Shown here: in pieces, positions 21,501 to 31,804 of the stretch
How positions within the stretch are numbered: the first letter of the stretch is position 1
How the letters are laid out: every line of letters starts with the position of its first letter
NCBI RefSeq assembly: GCF_000485595.1
Contig: NW_014577410.1
Location: 308,478-356,042, forward strand
Direction: 5' to 3'
From: Priapulus caudatus
Taxonomy: Eukaryota; Priapulida; Priapulimorpha; Priapulimorphida; Priapulidae
DNA: 47,565 nucleotides
Made by a program: the position numbers and the translations under genes
The notes under the pieces: generated by a model
What the model was told of the DNA's origin: nothing
Seen by the model: the letters and a program-made list of their open reading frames with translations, nothing else
Databases searched by the model: none

Positions 21501-24500
21501 TGTTTAGCTGTTAGAAAGAATTTGACTGCCGGGTTTGCTAGTAGAGAATCTATACATGCCTGGACAGTCTGCAGCCGGATATCCGCGCGAAGCGCGAACA
21601 GCGCCGCCTCGCGGCCGCCTTTTGATCGAATTCGCTGCCTCTATTTAGAAACATACCCGAGGCCCTCTGGGTACTACAGAAAGCCGCGATAATCGGTCAA
21701 TTTGAGCGGAGTTGTGGCGATTGCAGAAGCCTTTCGACTTTGCACGTAGGGCGAGAAATAAATCCAAATGCTCGTTTTTGTTGGTGTGTGCTCGGCGCGG
21801 TCCTTTTCGTGTAGAAAATAATTTTCCCTTTTTCGCTGTGTTCATGCCCTGACATAATTTGGAAGTTATCGCGACCCATAGATGGCGCAACGAGTCCATC
21901 TACGCTACATTTTCAAGGTTTTAAAAAAAAAACGCTCGGCTCGATGACCTAGACTGGCCCGCGCGGCTGCACAGTTTCGACACGCTAGCGTCTAACTCAC
22001 TCAGTGTAGCCAACGATAGTTGGCTGAGTGAAGGTCGGTAGCCGTTACTAGCCCTTCAATCGTCATTACCGCTCCGACTTCCCGTATCCATCTTAACGCA
22101 CCAATGTGATGTTCAGATGTTGCCATTATGATTATCACGATGTTATCTGGATTCTGGAAAAGCTCCGCCTTCGTGGCGTCAGCGGCTGGCGTGGCGTCCG
22201 TGGCGCAGAATTTGCGTCAGTCTCTGTGTGATTTCGCGTGACACAGTTCTCTTACGAACAGAGACATTATGTTTCATAAGAAGTCAAGTTAGTCAACACT
22301 GTTTCTTCAAATAGAAACAAAGATCGAAGCTGTTGGATGAGTATTTGTTTTGAAATCGTTTGGAGGAGCGTACGTACAGCATTTTTGCATATAATAATTA
22401 CATCGTCCCAGCGTGGCTGCTTATAGCAAAAACCTTCGTCTACCCTGCGGTCGAGGGGGGGGGCCCTGATTGCTCTTGTGCAAGAAAAACTTCGCAGAAA
22501 AACTTGGAACTCGCCCTGCTCGCACTTACCTTGACGGTGCAACCCTATATATACCAGCTGCCAGCTCCATCCATAGCCTCCCTACACACACAACGTCAAT
22601 ACACCGTAGTATTCTAACCCTAGCAATACCGTTTCTTGGAGCTAGTCGAATCTATGATCTTGCAGTGCAGCCTTGATCTTGCAGTGCAGACTCTGCAGTC
22701 ATACACTGATATGTACAGTCTTGTCGGGCTATTTACATTACTATCAATATCATAGTGACGGGAAGTTGTACTTGGCAAGTAGTTGTAGTGTACGGCACTT
22801 GCTGTATACTGGATCCATAGACTGATATAGGCTAAGGCTGCTAACTAGTAAGTGTACTGGGACCGTAAATTAACCCACTATTACAAACTAATTCATAAGG
22901 GCTTCATGTAATACAGAAATGAATAAACCCTGAGGCTGAGTGTTCCAATTCTATTTATATACAGGTATTTTTTACTGCCTATAGCCTAGAGTTCCTAACA
23001 TATAATACGATGTTATTGCGATGTATGTGTTTGTGCGCGTTTTATGCATGGTATTGCTACGTGTTCTCGGCTTAGCTTAGTCACTCGATGGTAATCGAGG
23101 TGGAGTGGTCCCCAGTCTATATAGCCTTTGTCCTTGCAGCCATTTCATTACTGGGCCAAGTGTTCGCGAACGCGAGAATTTCGTCAGTCTTTCTGTGATT
23201 TTGGCGTCCACAGCTCGGTTACGAAGAGAGAGAAATTATGTTTTTTATAACAAGTCAACACTGGTTCACGTCCAAATGTCTACCCTTGTGTCCCCGACTA
23301 AAATTGCGGACTTGTTCGCTGGCAGCTATGGATCCGCTGCGCCGGCCAATTCATTCGCGCGCACGGATCCATAGCTGCGAGCGCTGCATACTGTCGTAGG
23401 ACGTTCCGCGGTCGTGCGTGCCGCCTTGCGCGGAATTGCGCGCAAGATCTGCGCTTATAGCGCTTGGGATCAACACTTCCTTTCGGCAACGCTCTCTAGT
23501 ATCCGTCTCATCTGGATGTATGAGGCAACAATGTCACAGTGAAATTTCAAAAGCTAAATTTGGGTTGAAGAAGGTTTATGCTCCTTAAATCGTATAATTT
23601 CTCATAGCATTCTGTACTGTCAGTGTACGTGTAACTGTTACATGTAACTTATGCTACTGCCAGGGCCACTGCCAGTGCATGTAGTGGTGATAGTACTGTG
23701 TAGTTTTTGCCGCCGTTAATTAGTTACAGTGGCAGCTCTCTATTTCAACCTGTAGGCTTGCGTAGGGAATATGGATGAGTGCTTACCTATTCTATCTTGC
23801 AAATAGTTGTTGCCTACTACGTACGATGGAGCTTCCATCTTTAATCTTAGACACTTAAAACGTACGCGCCATCTCGTGGCAACTTTCCATAAACGATCCC
23901 AACGAACATTCCTTTGAGAAGTTCCTGATACCATCCTGTGCCTTCCACTGTTTCGGCGCATATTGTGAACACATTTGGCGACTAACAGGGTTTACTAGAA
24001 TCCCACCACTCCACCACAGAGTCACCGCAGTAGACGTTAGATGAGCGCTGTCGCTCCGCGGCACTTGTTCATTCATTTCCACCTAAAAATCTTGCTCAAA
24101 ACTTGCGCGATGTACCAACCGTACGTGTGTTTGCGTGTGTGCGCGCGTGCGTGCGTGCGTGTTGTCCGCTCGTGTCCACTATGCCTCCGGTAAAATTTCT
24201 GTTTTATTTCATTTTATTTCTATTTCATATAAACCATAAAACATGACAGTTTGTTACAAATAATCATAGCAACAAGTAAATACATTATCACATGCATAAA
24301 CCCTACTGAACTGCATAGAAATGCTGTGTTTGACCATAACTCTCATATCCGGATGGGTGCCGGTCCCGACGTGGCCGGATAAAGGAGGTCGGACTGTAAT
24401 CTGCAAACTCTAATCCAGTAAACAGCCATGTTTACACAGCGCATGGTACACAATCGGAATGCGGAATACTCGAAATAGAAAAAGTCTTCTATTATTCCGT

Positions 24501-26436
24501 CAACTATTCCTTCAATTATTCCGTCAAAAGTATACCTCAAGTATGCGTCAATAAAAAGAAGTGTGTAAATAGTCGCACAGTGGGCTGGAGGCTTTTAAAA
24601 AAAAATAAGGCTTAAATTAATTTAATAAATTACATTTTATTTTAGGTGGATTCTGCCAATTATTGGGCACATGGGCATTGCCATGTCATCAGGTGTCATC
24701 AGAGATTTTGCAGGACCTTACTTTGTTTCAGTGAGTTTTATTAAAAAATAATATATATTATACAATAATATCATTGAGATGTTTGTTTGGGTAGTCCTGT
24801 GTTGATACACGTTCAGTTAAATTTTTTTAATGAAAATTGTTTGTTGTTTTAGGAGGACTGCATGGCATTTGGGAATCCAACTAAGTAAGTTTAGTCTTGG
24901 TAAAAATATAAGTACGTGCCATATACTCTTAGGTCGATACTTGCAAGCAACACAGTGGAAACTCATGAATAAATCAATTGGATGTGTTCCAACATTATAT
25001 TAACTTGATTGACTCACCTTTACAGGTTTTTGCTATTTTTACAAGAGTTATTTATCTGATTGTAAAATTAACTGTCATATGGTATGGTTTAATCCAATAA
25101 GGTATTGGCGGTTGTCACTAGAAAAGGTACCAGGAGGACAGGCGATGTATGATGCGGCAGTTTCTGATGCCTCTGTGGAATATAAAGGTCACATGGTATG
25201 TATGGCATCGCCACGCCATCAGTTGATGAGGATATTTTATGAGGTGGAAATTTCAGTTTAATGGAAAAGTCAAGTCACTCTAGAAATATTTCATGTGCCT
25301 GAGCCTGAAAATCATGTACATTTTGTACGTATTGCAGTGACAGCAGACATGGCCATTCGCATTGTTTCACTCATTATATGACTGTATGAGGAGAATAAAC
25401 TATTGGTAATGTGGTAAATGATGCTGGGATCAATGACGTATAATAATAGTAATTAAAAGTTGCATGAAATTTATTTCATAACATTTACATTAACACTGTC
25501 AAGTCACAGATGAGGAAAAATTGAAAATTAACAAATTAAAAAAAAAAAATTTCAAAATTAATTTAGAGGTTGGACACCGGACAACCATGGAAGCAATTTG
25601 TAGTTGCCCGAGAGAAAATCAGTCGTCACGGACGACCGGACGACTGTCAAAATTGAGCCCTGCATAGGGTCTATGTCCCCCAGGGTACTGCCGGAACGTA
25701 CCATGGGTACGGTCCGGTATACCGGAATGTACTCTGGTTAATATCTGATATGGTTAGGGTTAGGGAGTAGGCGTAGGCGACTCCCTAGACTCGTTAGTGG
25801 AGTAGGCGAAGTACGGTCCAGCATATTAGATAGTACCAGGGTACGTTCCGGCAGTACCTTGGGGGACATAGACCCTCTCAGCTATACTGTAATTAAAAAC
25901 AAGCCAGGCAAAGATGATGGTGGCAAGCCGATAACTGTCGAGTATAACCTGTGATTTTTCGTTGCAGCATAATCTGTGTTGCGATAACTGTCACTCGCAC
26001 GTTGCACTTGCGCTGGATCTCATGAAGTACAACAAGAGCATGTCGTGGAACATGGTGAAGCTCTGTTTCCTCATGCTTGTCCATGGGAAATATGTCAGGT
26101 AAGTAGGTATAGCGTACATGCATTCTTGAACCTCGCTCCCGGCAAATATTTCATGAATAACAATGATAATAAGTTGAAGCTAAATTAATGATTAACTTGT
26201 ATTTATATATATATATATGTTACTAACAATTATTTCATTACTTGCATGTATTAATTATTAAGATCTAATTGCTGTGATAAATTCAGGGGAACAATTCTGG
26301 AATGCTAGTTATTTGTCTATAGACTTATATGTTTCGTATGCTTCAATTTCATTGCAGTTTCATCGGCTTTTTAAAGACATGGTTACCTTTTCTCATCATG
26401 CTTGGAATTGTCATCACTATGGTCTCAGTCTTATAG
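18580..26436 (+). CDS. TMEM222: TMEM222-like membrane protein (DUF778/RTE1 family)
   Basis: Six exons join in frame to 185 residues: 18580-18716, 24646-24730, 24853-24884, 25102-25195, 25968-26098, 26358-26436. Every junction is GT-AG. The protein starts MEDEAERKEG, has CIVWTPIPVLTWILPIIGHM and GVIRDFAGPYFVSEDCMAFG, then the family signature HNLCCDNCHSHVALAL. It ends with a hydrophobic segment (FLKTWLPFLIMLGIVITMVS). These match TMEM222 closely; the human protein is about 208 residues. Plant RTE1 is a relative. The family is a multi-pass membrane protein of the endomembrane system with no settled biochemical activity. Intron 1 (5.9 kb) is almost filled by transposons. A polyadenylation signal AATAAA lies at 26631-26636. 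The start codon is the first in-frame ATG after the divergent promoter. Confidence 0.93.
19075..20093. mobile_element. Compound inverted-repeat element of about 1 kb with an open loop
   Basis: Outer ends CCGCGTTCACACGG and CTGTGAACGCG(C) are inverted, followed by GGCTCGAGC-rich subterminal repeats. An inner pair of inverted arms (about 19395-19550 and 19747-19905; for example GCACCATGTTGTATATATA against its complement) brackets a loop of about 200 bp. The loop is open from 19536 to a TAA at 19767. TTATG flanks both ends, a possible 5-bp duplication. It sits in TMEM222 intron 1. Confidence 0.75.
19536..19769 (+). other. Open frame in the loop of the 1-kb hairpin element, possible captured fragment
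   Basis: 77 codons without an initiating ATG at the left edge, ending TAA. The peptide (ELTAEQATPAILTIGPQNAL .. NDSWKVVSPAGTPEL) has ordinary protein-like composition, unlike the repeat-derived frames elsewhere. A cag acceptor-like site precedes it (ccttgcag). I do not recognise the family. It could be a coding fragment caught between transposon arms, or chance. Confidence 0.3.
20096..20245. mobile_element. Fold-back element family C with family A core
   Basis: Arms of about 60 bp (20096-20157 and 20184-20243; CTGGCTCGTTTAGCTATTTC and its complement) are almost perfect inverted repeats. The loop holds GGTAACTATCTGATATGGTT followed by TTAGGG units, the same core as in family A. The right end runs into ACATAGACCCT, a family A terminus word. 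It abuts the preceding 1-kb element. Confidence 0.8.
20246..20860. other. Intronic non-coding sequence (TMEM222 intron 1)
   Basis: AT-rich and no gene recognised. It separates two transposon clusters. Confidence 0.5.
20949..24069 (+). repeat. R1 interspersed repeat, copy 1 (interrupted)
   Basis: 20949-21564 and 23512-24069 together match the continuous copy at 41668-42820. Shared landmarks are AGCTCATCTGACGTAGTCAG near the left end, 'gaatttgactgccgggtttg' near 21520, and 'cgctgtcgctccgcggcact' at the right end. The split at 21564 has CTGGA on both sides. Confidence 0.85.
21565..23511. mobile_element. 1.95-kb insertion inside R1 copy 1
   Basis: This segment is absent from the R1 copy at 41.7-42.8 kb, and CTGGA is repeated at both junctions. 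Its right part (23140-23511) is homologous, inverted, to 2296-2720. It also contains an internal direct repeat: 22200-22300 and 23165-23275 share the 'gtcagtct..tgtgattt' and 'gaga.attatgtttt' words. No transposase was recognised, and the class is unknown. Confidence 0.7.
25664..25881. mobile_element. Fold-back element family A, copy 2
   Basis: Ends ATAGGGTCTATGTCCCCCAG and TTGGGGGACATAGACCCTCT are inverted, with GTACC-rich subterminal palindromes and the core GATATGGTTAGGGTTAGGGA at about 25747-25766. It lies in TMEM222 intron 4. The left flank ends GAGCCCTG, which looks like the end of a hAT-type element, so the original target duplication may be lost. Confidence 0.88.
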
Positions 26437-26630
26437 ACATTCTCAATGTTTGTAAATAAGTTTTATGATTTTTACTAAAAAAATAGATTTACAATGTTAC
26501 ATCATATATTTTTCACAATATTCCACTGGTGCACTAAGCTTACAACTGGAGTGTGTTGTGTGGCCCTGTATATAATGCTACCTCTATGAAGCCTAAAATT
26601 AAGAAAAAGATATGAAAACTACATATTTTA

Positions 26631-26636
26631 AATAAA
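26631..26636 (+). terminator. TMEM222: Polyadenylation signal candidate, TMEM222
   Basis: AATAAA about 195 bases after the stop codon. Confidence 0.55.
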
Positions 26637-26940
26637 ACCTCCAAATTTCATACCAATGATACATCCAGCGAGAGAATTACCATTTAATTCATAACCCATT
26701 GATACCAATCTTTGGCTATGGTGTACATTGTTATCAAACAGCAGATCACGCTAGGTTTTGTCATACACATAAACAACAGCAACATTGCTGCTAAATAAAT
26801 GGGCATGTATAAGGACGATTGCATCTTAATGTATCTTCACCTAAGCCTAGTAGTAGAATGGCAAGAATTGAAATTCTCTTGTTGAAAGTGTCACTGCTGC
26901 TTCTTATTACATTGCGAGAACTTGACACAAAGTGTCGCTC

Positions 26941-27169
26941 GTAGGGTCTATGTCCCCCCGGGTACTGCCGGAACGTACCCTGGGTACGGTCCGGTGTACC
27001 GGAACGTACCCTGGTAACTATCTGATATGGTTAGGGTTAGGGAGTAGGCGTAGGCGACCCCCTAGACTCGTTAGTGGAGTAGGCGAGGTACAGTCCGGCA
27101 TATTAGATAGTACCAGGGTACGGTCCGGTATATGTTCCAGCAGTACCCTGTGGGACATAGACCCTCTCA
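26941..27169. mobile_element. Fold-back element family A, copy 3 (9-bp target duplication)
   Basis: The element begins GCTCGTAGGGTCTATGTCCC and ends GACATAGACCCTCTCAGC. CAAAGTGTC occurs directly on both sides. The core GGTAACTATCTGATATGGTT plus TTAGGG units lies at about 27013-27042. The open frame at 26932-27213 is repeat-derived. Confidence 0.9.
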
Positions 27170-27499
27170 GCCAAAGTGTCGATGGGGTTGGTCACATGCG
27201 AGAGCTAATTTAAAGATGAATACTTTATCTTTTACTTACTGCTTCCTAACAAGATCACGGTTAAGTGCCGAAATCCTCGTTGCATGCAGGAGATGTAGTT
27301 CAGGTGGCACTGCATACTTGAAAACAGGGAAGGGTATAGTCTATCTGTAATGCTTTTTGATCCTGAGGAGGCTATCGCGTGATCAACTTATGACATTTCA
27401 TTCAGCATAACCACCGAATAACTTATCACTGTAAGGAAATCATTGAATTTTAAGTAATTATGCCTTGAATTTTTGTAATAATTGTTGCACTTACTGGTG

Positions 27500-27633
27500 C
27501 TGAAGGGGTCGTTGTCGTATATGTAGTACCCGAGGTGTTGGCGAGTATGTCCCTAACCCTAACCCTAACCATATCAGATAGTTACCTCTGGTACATATTT
27601 GTACTACCCTATACGACAACGACCCTTCGTGCC
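27500..27633. mobile_element. Fold-back element family B, copy 2 (9-bp target duplication, family A core)
   Basis: Ends GCTGAAGGGGTCGTTGTCGT and ACGACAACGACCCTTCGTGC are inverted, and CTTACTGGT is duplicated on both sides. The core at 27551-27586 is the reverse complement of the family A core (CCCTAACC units, then ATATCAGATAGTTACC), although the ends differ from family A. Confidence 0.9.
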
Positions 27634-27728
27634 TTACTGGTAGGCAGTAACGTGTCTCCAGTAACTGCGTAAAACAAGTCTTACATTTCCGTAGTTGTAT
27701 TTATGCTTAAAAAATTGTCAGCACACTA

Positions 27729-28063
27729 CAGGGGTAGAAATGAACTTTTAGACAAACGAGTCCAACGGACTCCCTACTCTCAAAAAGAGGGAGTCCACAG
27801 CAAAATGAGGGAGTCCGCAGTCTAAAGTTAAAAACTAAAGATATTAACAAAAAGGACATTTGCGGTGCACATCTGCCAAATTTTCTTGGGATATTTGCTA
27901 TAAAAAAAATACGATAATTCCGCGAGGCCGTGCTCTGGAACGAACTAGTTAGTATAGCAGAATTTTCAGGGAGTCACACGGACTCCTGGATATGTCAAAT
28001 CAGGGAGTCCGACAGTAAATCGGGGAGTATGTGACTACGGACTCGCGTTAATTTCGCACCCTG
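27729..28063. mobile_element. hAT-like MITE with CAGGGGTAGAAATGAAC ends
   Basis: Ends CAGGGGTAGAAATGAAC and GTTAATTTCGCACCCTG are inverted. Subterminal GGGAGTCC/GGACTCCC words recur several times. ACACTA occurs next to both ends, a possible remnant of a target duplication. Confidence 0.8.
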
Positions 28064-28489
28064 ACACTATGAGTATGAATTTGATTCGTCCCCACCCCCA
28101 CCCAAATTGATTGTTTGAGAGATAATTATATCACGTGTTATTATATAAATTATAATGAGTGACTTGTGGTTTTCTAATCACATTTTTAAGTGCGCTTATT
28201 ATTTGTTGTTGTTGAATGGCATTTCTTTTTGATGAATTATGAGTAAATTCCATTCCTAGTTGTTTCTAATATTAGGCCTATAGTCTAATACATATTGCCT
28301 TATTGTGTTGCTTTTTTTTAAAACGTATCCAACTGTACTGCGATTGATGCAATCGCTCCAATATTGCAGTTGCGTGTGTAATTTTTCACGTTTTCACAGA
28401 TTGTTATCCTATTTTCACATTAATTTCACATATATTACATAGGCCGACAAGGAATGGCGACACTATTTTACAATTTACTTCTATATATA
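28064..28489. other. AT-rich intergenic sequence
   Basis: No coding or RNA gene was recognised. Confidence 0.5.
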
Positions 28490-28550
28490 TATATATCAGG
28501 AGCTAATAATGAAAAATTTGTCATTATTAGCTCCTGATATATATCTATCT
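28484..28550. repeat. Near-perfect palindrome in a TA tract
   Basis: ATCAGGAGCTAATAATGA and its exact complement TCATTATTAGCTCCTGAT flank a loop of about 10 bases (aaaaatttg), inside (TA)n. It could be a very short fold-back element or a cruciform-prone site. Confidence 0.8.
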
Positions 28551-28810
28551 ATATATATTATAATAATTAATGTATTAAATAATTATGATACAAGTGATTG
28601 ACCAGATATGTAGATTAGATAGAGGTCACCAAAGTGTAGTTATCGGATCAGGAAATATTCTTAACGTTCCACAAGTTTCCAGTTCCGCGTGTGAGTTTTA
28701 CCGGTTATACATGTACTGAATAATGATGTTTTCCGTGAAATAAAGAACTGTTTGACCTTTCAAAATTGTTTATGTTAGCTGGTTGTGACCGTGGCGTGTA
28801 CACATTTCTT

Positions 28811-28908
28811 AGCAGGTTTCGTGTTAGCATATAATAGCAGGTTTCGTGTTAGCATATAATAGCAGGTTTCGTGTTAGCATATAATAGCAGGTTCAGGTAG
28901 CATATAAT
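28811..28908 (+). repeat. Four-copy tandem repeat, 25-bp unit
   Basis: Three identical units beginning AGCAGGTTTCGTGTTAGC and ending ATATAAT, plus a fourth shortened one. There are no spacers and no hairpin, so this is a simple minisatellite. Confidence 0.92.
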
Positions 28909-29189
28909 TATATCACACATATGCACATCAGTCAGTGTATCCTATACTTGTGAACCGTAAGGAATTGGGCAAAAATGGGAACGCATTGTGATTAGGTGGA
29001 CAGGTATGTGAGACGTTGCCCTGCAGGTAGGAAAAGTTGCGCAGGCTTGGTGAATGGCCTTATACAACCACGGATACGTACAAACAGACACTGACCTAAC
29101 TCTACTACCAGTGTAGCCCCTTCGCTCCACACTGTAACGGGAACGAATGGCTACACTAACAGAGCTAGCACTGACCAACATCTACTAAC
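28909..29189. other. Intergenic, nothing recognised
   Basis: A 79-residue minus-strand frame shows no recognisable motif. It is left uncalled. Confidence 0.4.
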
Positions 29190-29210
29190 GCTGAGAGGGT
29201 CTATGTCCCC
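29190..29210. mobile_element. Fragment of a family A terminus
   Basis: GCTGAGAGGGTCTATGTCCC, the outer end of family A, directly abuts a CAGGCCCGTAGCCAGG element. The rest of family A is missing on the other side. Confidence 0.7.
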
Positions 29211-29678
29211 CAGGCCCGTAGCCAGGGGGGGTTCGGGGGGTAACCCCCCCTCCCCCCCCACCCCGAAGCAAAAAAATAATAATTGAACATTTGCAAGAAT
29301 TTCACCTCCATTTTAGTGTAATAATTGCAAAATCTCCATCGTGCGGGAGGTTGAACAGTGAACACCCCCTCCGACACCCTCCCCCCGCTCGGTCGCTTGG
29401 CTTCCTCGCCTGGTCGTTTCGCGCCCGAGCAGGGTCGTGTACAGGGGGGGTCCAGGGAGTCCGGACCCCCCCTTGCTCGTGCAGAAAACGCATCTGAGGG
29501 GGTCTAATTTTAAAAATTTTCTGGGGGAGGGCCACCCAGACCTCCCCTTCGCGTGCTCGCAACTTTGGGTTACGGTTAGACCCACCCCTGGTACAAATCC
29601 TGTACACGCCCCTGCCGAGCAAATTGCCAACATTGAAAAACGAACCCCCCCCCCAATATAAAGCTGGCTACGGGCCTG
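29211..29678. mobile_element. hAT-like MITE with CAGGCCCGTAGCCAGG ends, hosting a second MITE
   Basis: Ends CAGGCCCGTAGCCAGGGGG and GCTGGCTACGGGCCTG are inverted. The GCCCGTAGCCAGG terminus is common among animal hAT MITEs. A copy of the GGGGCGTGTACAGG family sits inside at 29430-29614. Confidence 0.85.
29430..29614. mobile_element. hAT-like MITE (GGGGCGTGTACAGG family), nested copy
   Basis: Ends CAGGGTCGTGTACAGGGGGG and CCTGTACACGCCCCTG. CCGAGC repeats at both junctions with the host MITE. The orientation of the interior (agaaaacgcatctgaggggg) is opposite to the copy at 8071-8259. Confidence 0.85.
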
Positions 29679-29922
29679 TATTATTATTATAATTATAGTT
29701 TTAATAAAGACACGACATGTCCGGGCGTTGCTCTCGGCTAAGCTGATCACAGCGCCGATGATAACCACGTTTACGGTTCAAGAACCAGCACAACTGGTTG
29801 CGCTGGTGTTTATGCGATTGACTGGTCATGCCCGCATCAATACTTGACAGTCAGTCCGACCGGTCTCAGTCACTCTGAAAGTGCTGGTTGTTGTTGGACG
29901 GACGCACACGCCGAGTGCCAGA

Positions 29923-31404
29923 ATGCGCAATAATTGCAAGCTGTTGAACTTTGTCATTGTGACGGGACTTGTTGCCTTTAGTGTGTTCACGGTGCTCAAC
30001 ACAGAGTACTGGCTTATATTTAACAAGTTTGCACACACGGGAACAGGTAAGAAAACTTGTGGTCAACTATATTCACGCATAAAAAATCAGAAAAGATTTT
30101 TTTTTTATTATAAAGTTACTATATAAGAACTAATTAATTGCGATGTTACTGTGTTGTGAATGCTTACAGGACGTGGTGACGTCTTGATGGTCAATGCTTC
30201 TACAGAAAACAGCAATGAACCTACAAAAGCACACCGGAAAGTGATCATAATCGTATCAAGATATAGATCCGGTGAGCAATCTCTTTAGATTTCTCCTAAT
30301 ACTAGTTCAATAGCTCATGCTTATACCATACGAACAAATGCAAGCAGAGGAGGCTTGGCCACAATCAATCATATTTATGCAAGCTTCCTATCAAATTCTG
30401 TTTTGCACATCTTTAGAACGTCTCATAATATTGGTGAATGTTTTAATGTGAGCCAACTTAACCTTGCATGCTGCAATATCTCGATACATTCCCCTTCCTC
30501 CACAGGCTCCTCGTTCACTGGCGAGATATTCAACAGCGACCCGCGAATCTTCTACATCTACGAGCCTCTGCACGGCCTCTTCGACCACAAGAACATCTCT
30601 CGGCAGACGAGGCGGTTCGGCCGGGTGGGCGGTACGCCTCTCAAGCTTGACGTGCTGCGCGCCCTCGCACGATGCAACGGCAGCCGCTACTACGCACCGC
30701 GAACCGACCTCCTGACGGCCTCCCGCGCGGTTCGCGACGCCATGATGCACGACGATGACAAGCGCCCCCTGTCGCGACGCATCGTCGAGCATGCAGACCC
30801 GGACTTCCTCACCCGTCTGTGCCGGCGTCACGAACACGTCGCCATCAAGACGATCCGCGTTAGGGTCGCCGAGATCGCCGACCTCGTCGCGACCTTCAGC
30901 GACGACGTCGACCTGAAGGTCATCCACTTGGTGCGCGACCCTCGCGGCATGATCGCGTCGTGGATGGGCGGGCGCGGCGTGACGTCCATGCGCGATTCCT
31001 CGTGGCTGTGCCGCGGCATGCTGGCGGACGTGCGCGCGGGGGAGACGCTGGCACGCTCGTCGCCGCACGCGTACATGCGGCTACGCTACGAGGACCTCGC
31101 CGCGCGACCGCTCGCCACCGCACGACGCATGTACACGTTCGTCGGCATGGCGATGAGCGACGCGACGATGCGGTGGATCCGCGACAACACAAACAACGAG
31201 ACGTCGGTGTTGTTCGCGGCCAAGGAGCGCCGCAATGGACAGTTCAGGAGGAACTCGACGGCTACATCGCTTGCGTGGCGCACCCGCATGCGCCCCCCGC
31301 TCATACACGTCATCGAAAACAACTGCCACGAACTCCTAAAGCTCGTCGGATTTCAGCTAACGAGCTCGCACGCAACGTCAACGAACATCACGCAGGGGTA
31401 CTAA
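29923..31404 (+). CDS. Carbohydrate 6-O-sulfotransferase (CHST1/3-type Gal/GalNAc/GlcNAc family)
   Basis: Three exons join in frame to 374 residues: 29923-30046, 30170-30271, 30506-31404. The protein is a type II Golgi membrane enzyme by layout: a short basic cytosolic end (MRNNCK), then a hydrophobic segment at about 7-25. Residues 71-79 (SRYRSGSSF) are the 5'-phosphosulfate-binding loop for PAPS, followed by TGEIFNSDPRIFYIYEPL. The 3'-phosphate-binding motif HLVRDPRG is at about 216-223, followed by RYEDLA. The family transfers sulfate to C6 of Gal, GalNAc or GlcNAc in glycans; which substrate cannot be told from sequence. An intron interrupts the PAPS loop at RSG|SSF, whereas vertebrate CHST1/3/7 coding regions are essentially intronless. 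Exon 3 is markedly GC-rich compared with its surroundings. ATG 29923 was chosen because it directly precedes the membrane anchor. AATAAA follows at 31549. Confidence 0.92.
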
Positions 31405-31548
31405 TGGGGAATGTATACTGATTGAGGAAAATCTATGTGGTCCACAGACGCGCTCAGATCTTTATCGAAGATAGTGTATTCTTGTGTCTTCGAGAATATA
31501 GAAAACGGTAATTTATAAAAACTGTACAATGCAGTATATATGTTGAAT

Positions 31549-31554
31549 AATAAA
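31549..31554 (+). terminator. Polyadenylation signal candidate, sulfotransferase
   Basis: AATAAA 145 bases after the stop codon. The convergent RSL1D1-like stop codon lies 250 bases further on. Confidence 0.6.
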
Positions 31555-31804
31555 ACTGGTTTATATTGTTGCATTATCATAACCAGAAATGTCATACCAA
31601 ACTGGTGTATTCAACTACATTCCACCCCCGTAAAATTGTACTGCAGACTGTAGCTGAACAGTTATTTATAGTTTGTCAGAAAATTTGCATTGAGCAAGAC
31701 ATTGGCGCAAAAATTAATTCAATACATTAATTCTCTTCCCTCTTACTTCTTCTTACGCCAACCAACAGTCACAGCTTTCAAGCTAGCATCACTGCCGGCT
31801 GTAT

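Larger units (their letters stand above)
20863..24396. mobile_element. pogo/Tigger-type non-autonomous element with nested repeats
   Basis: The left terminus is CAGTCTGACCTCCTTTATCC and the right is the inverted GGATAAAGGAGGTCGGACTG, with TA on both outer sides (20861-20862 and 24397-24398). The CAGT..CCTCCTTTATCCGG terminus and TA duplication are typical of pogo/Tigger elements of the Tc1/mariner superfamily. No transposase frame remains. The interior carries the R1 repeat, which is itself interrupted by a 1.95-kb insertion. Confidence 0.85.

Noticed and set aside
24180-24396. An ATG (MPPV..) near the pogo-type right end as a transposase start
   Set aside because: The frame closes quickly and points toward the near terminus, leaving no room for a transposase.
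28811-28908. Possible CRISPR-like array
   Set aside because: The four units are contiguous, without spacers, in an animal genome. It is a simple minisatellite.
30391-31068. A 225-codon antisense frame over the sulfotransferase exon
   Set aside because: GC-rich coding exons often leave the opposite strand open. The sense frame has the PAPS motifs and splice sites; the antisense has none.
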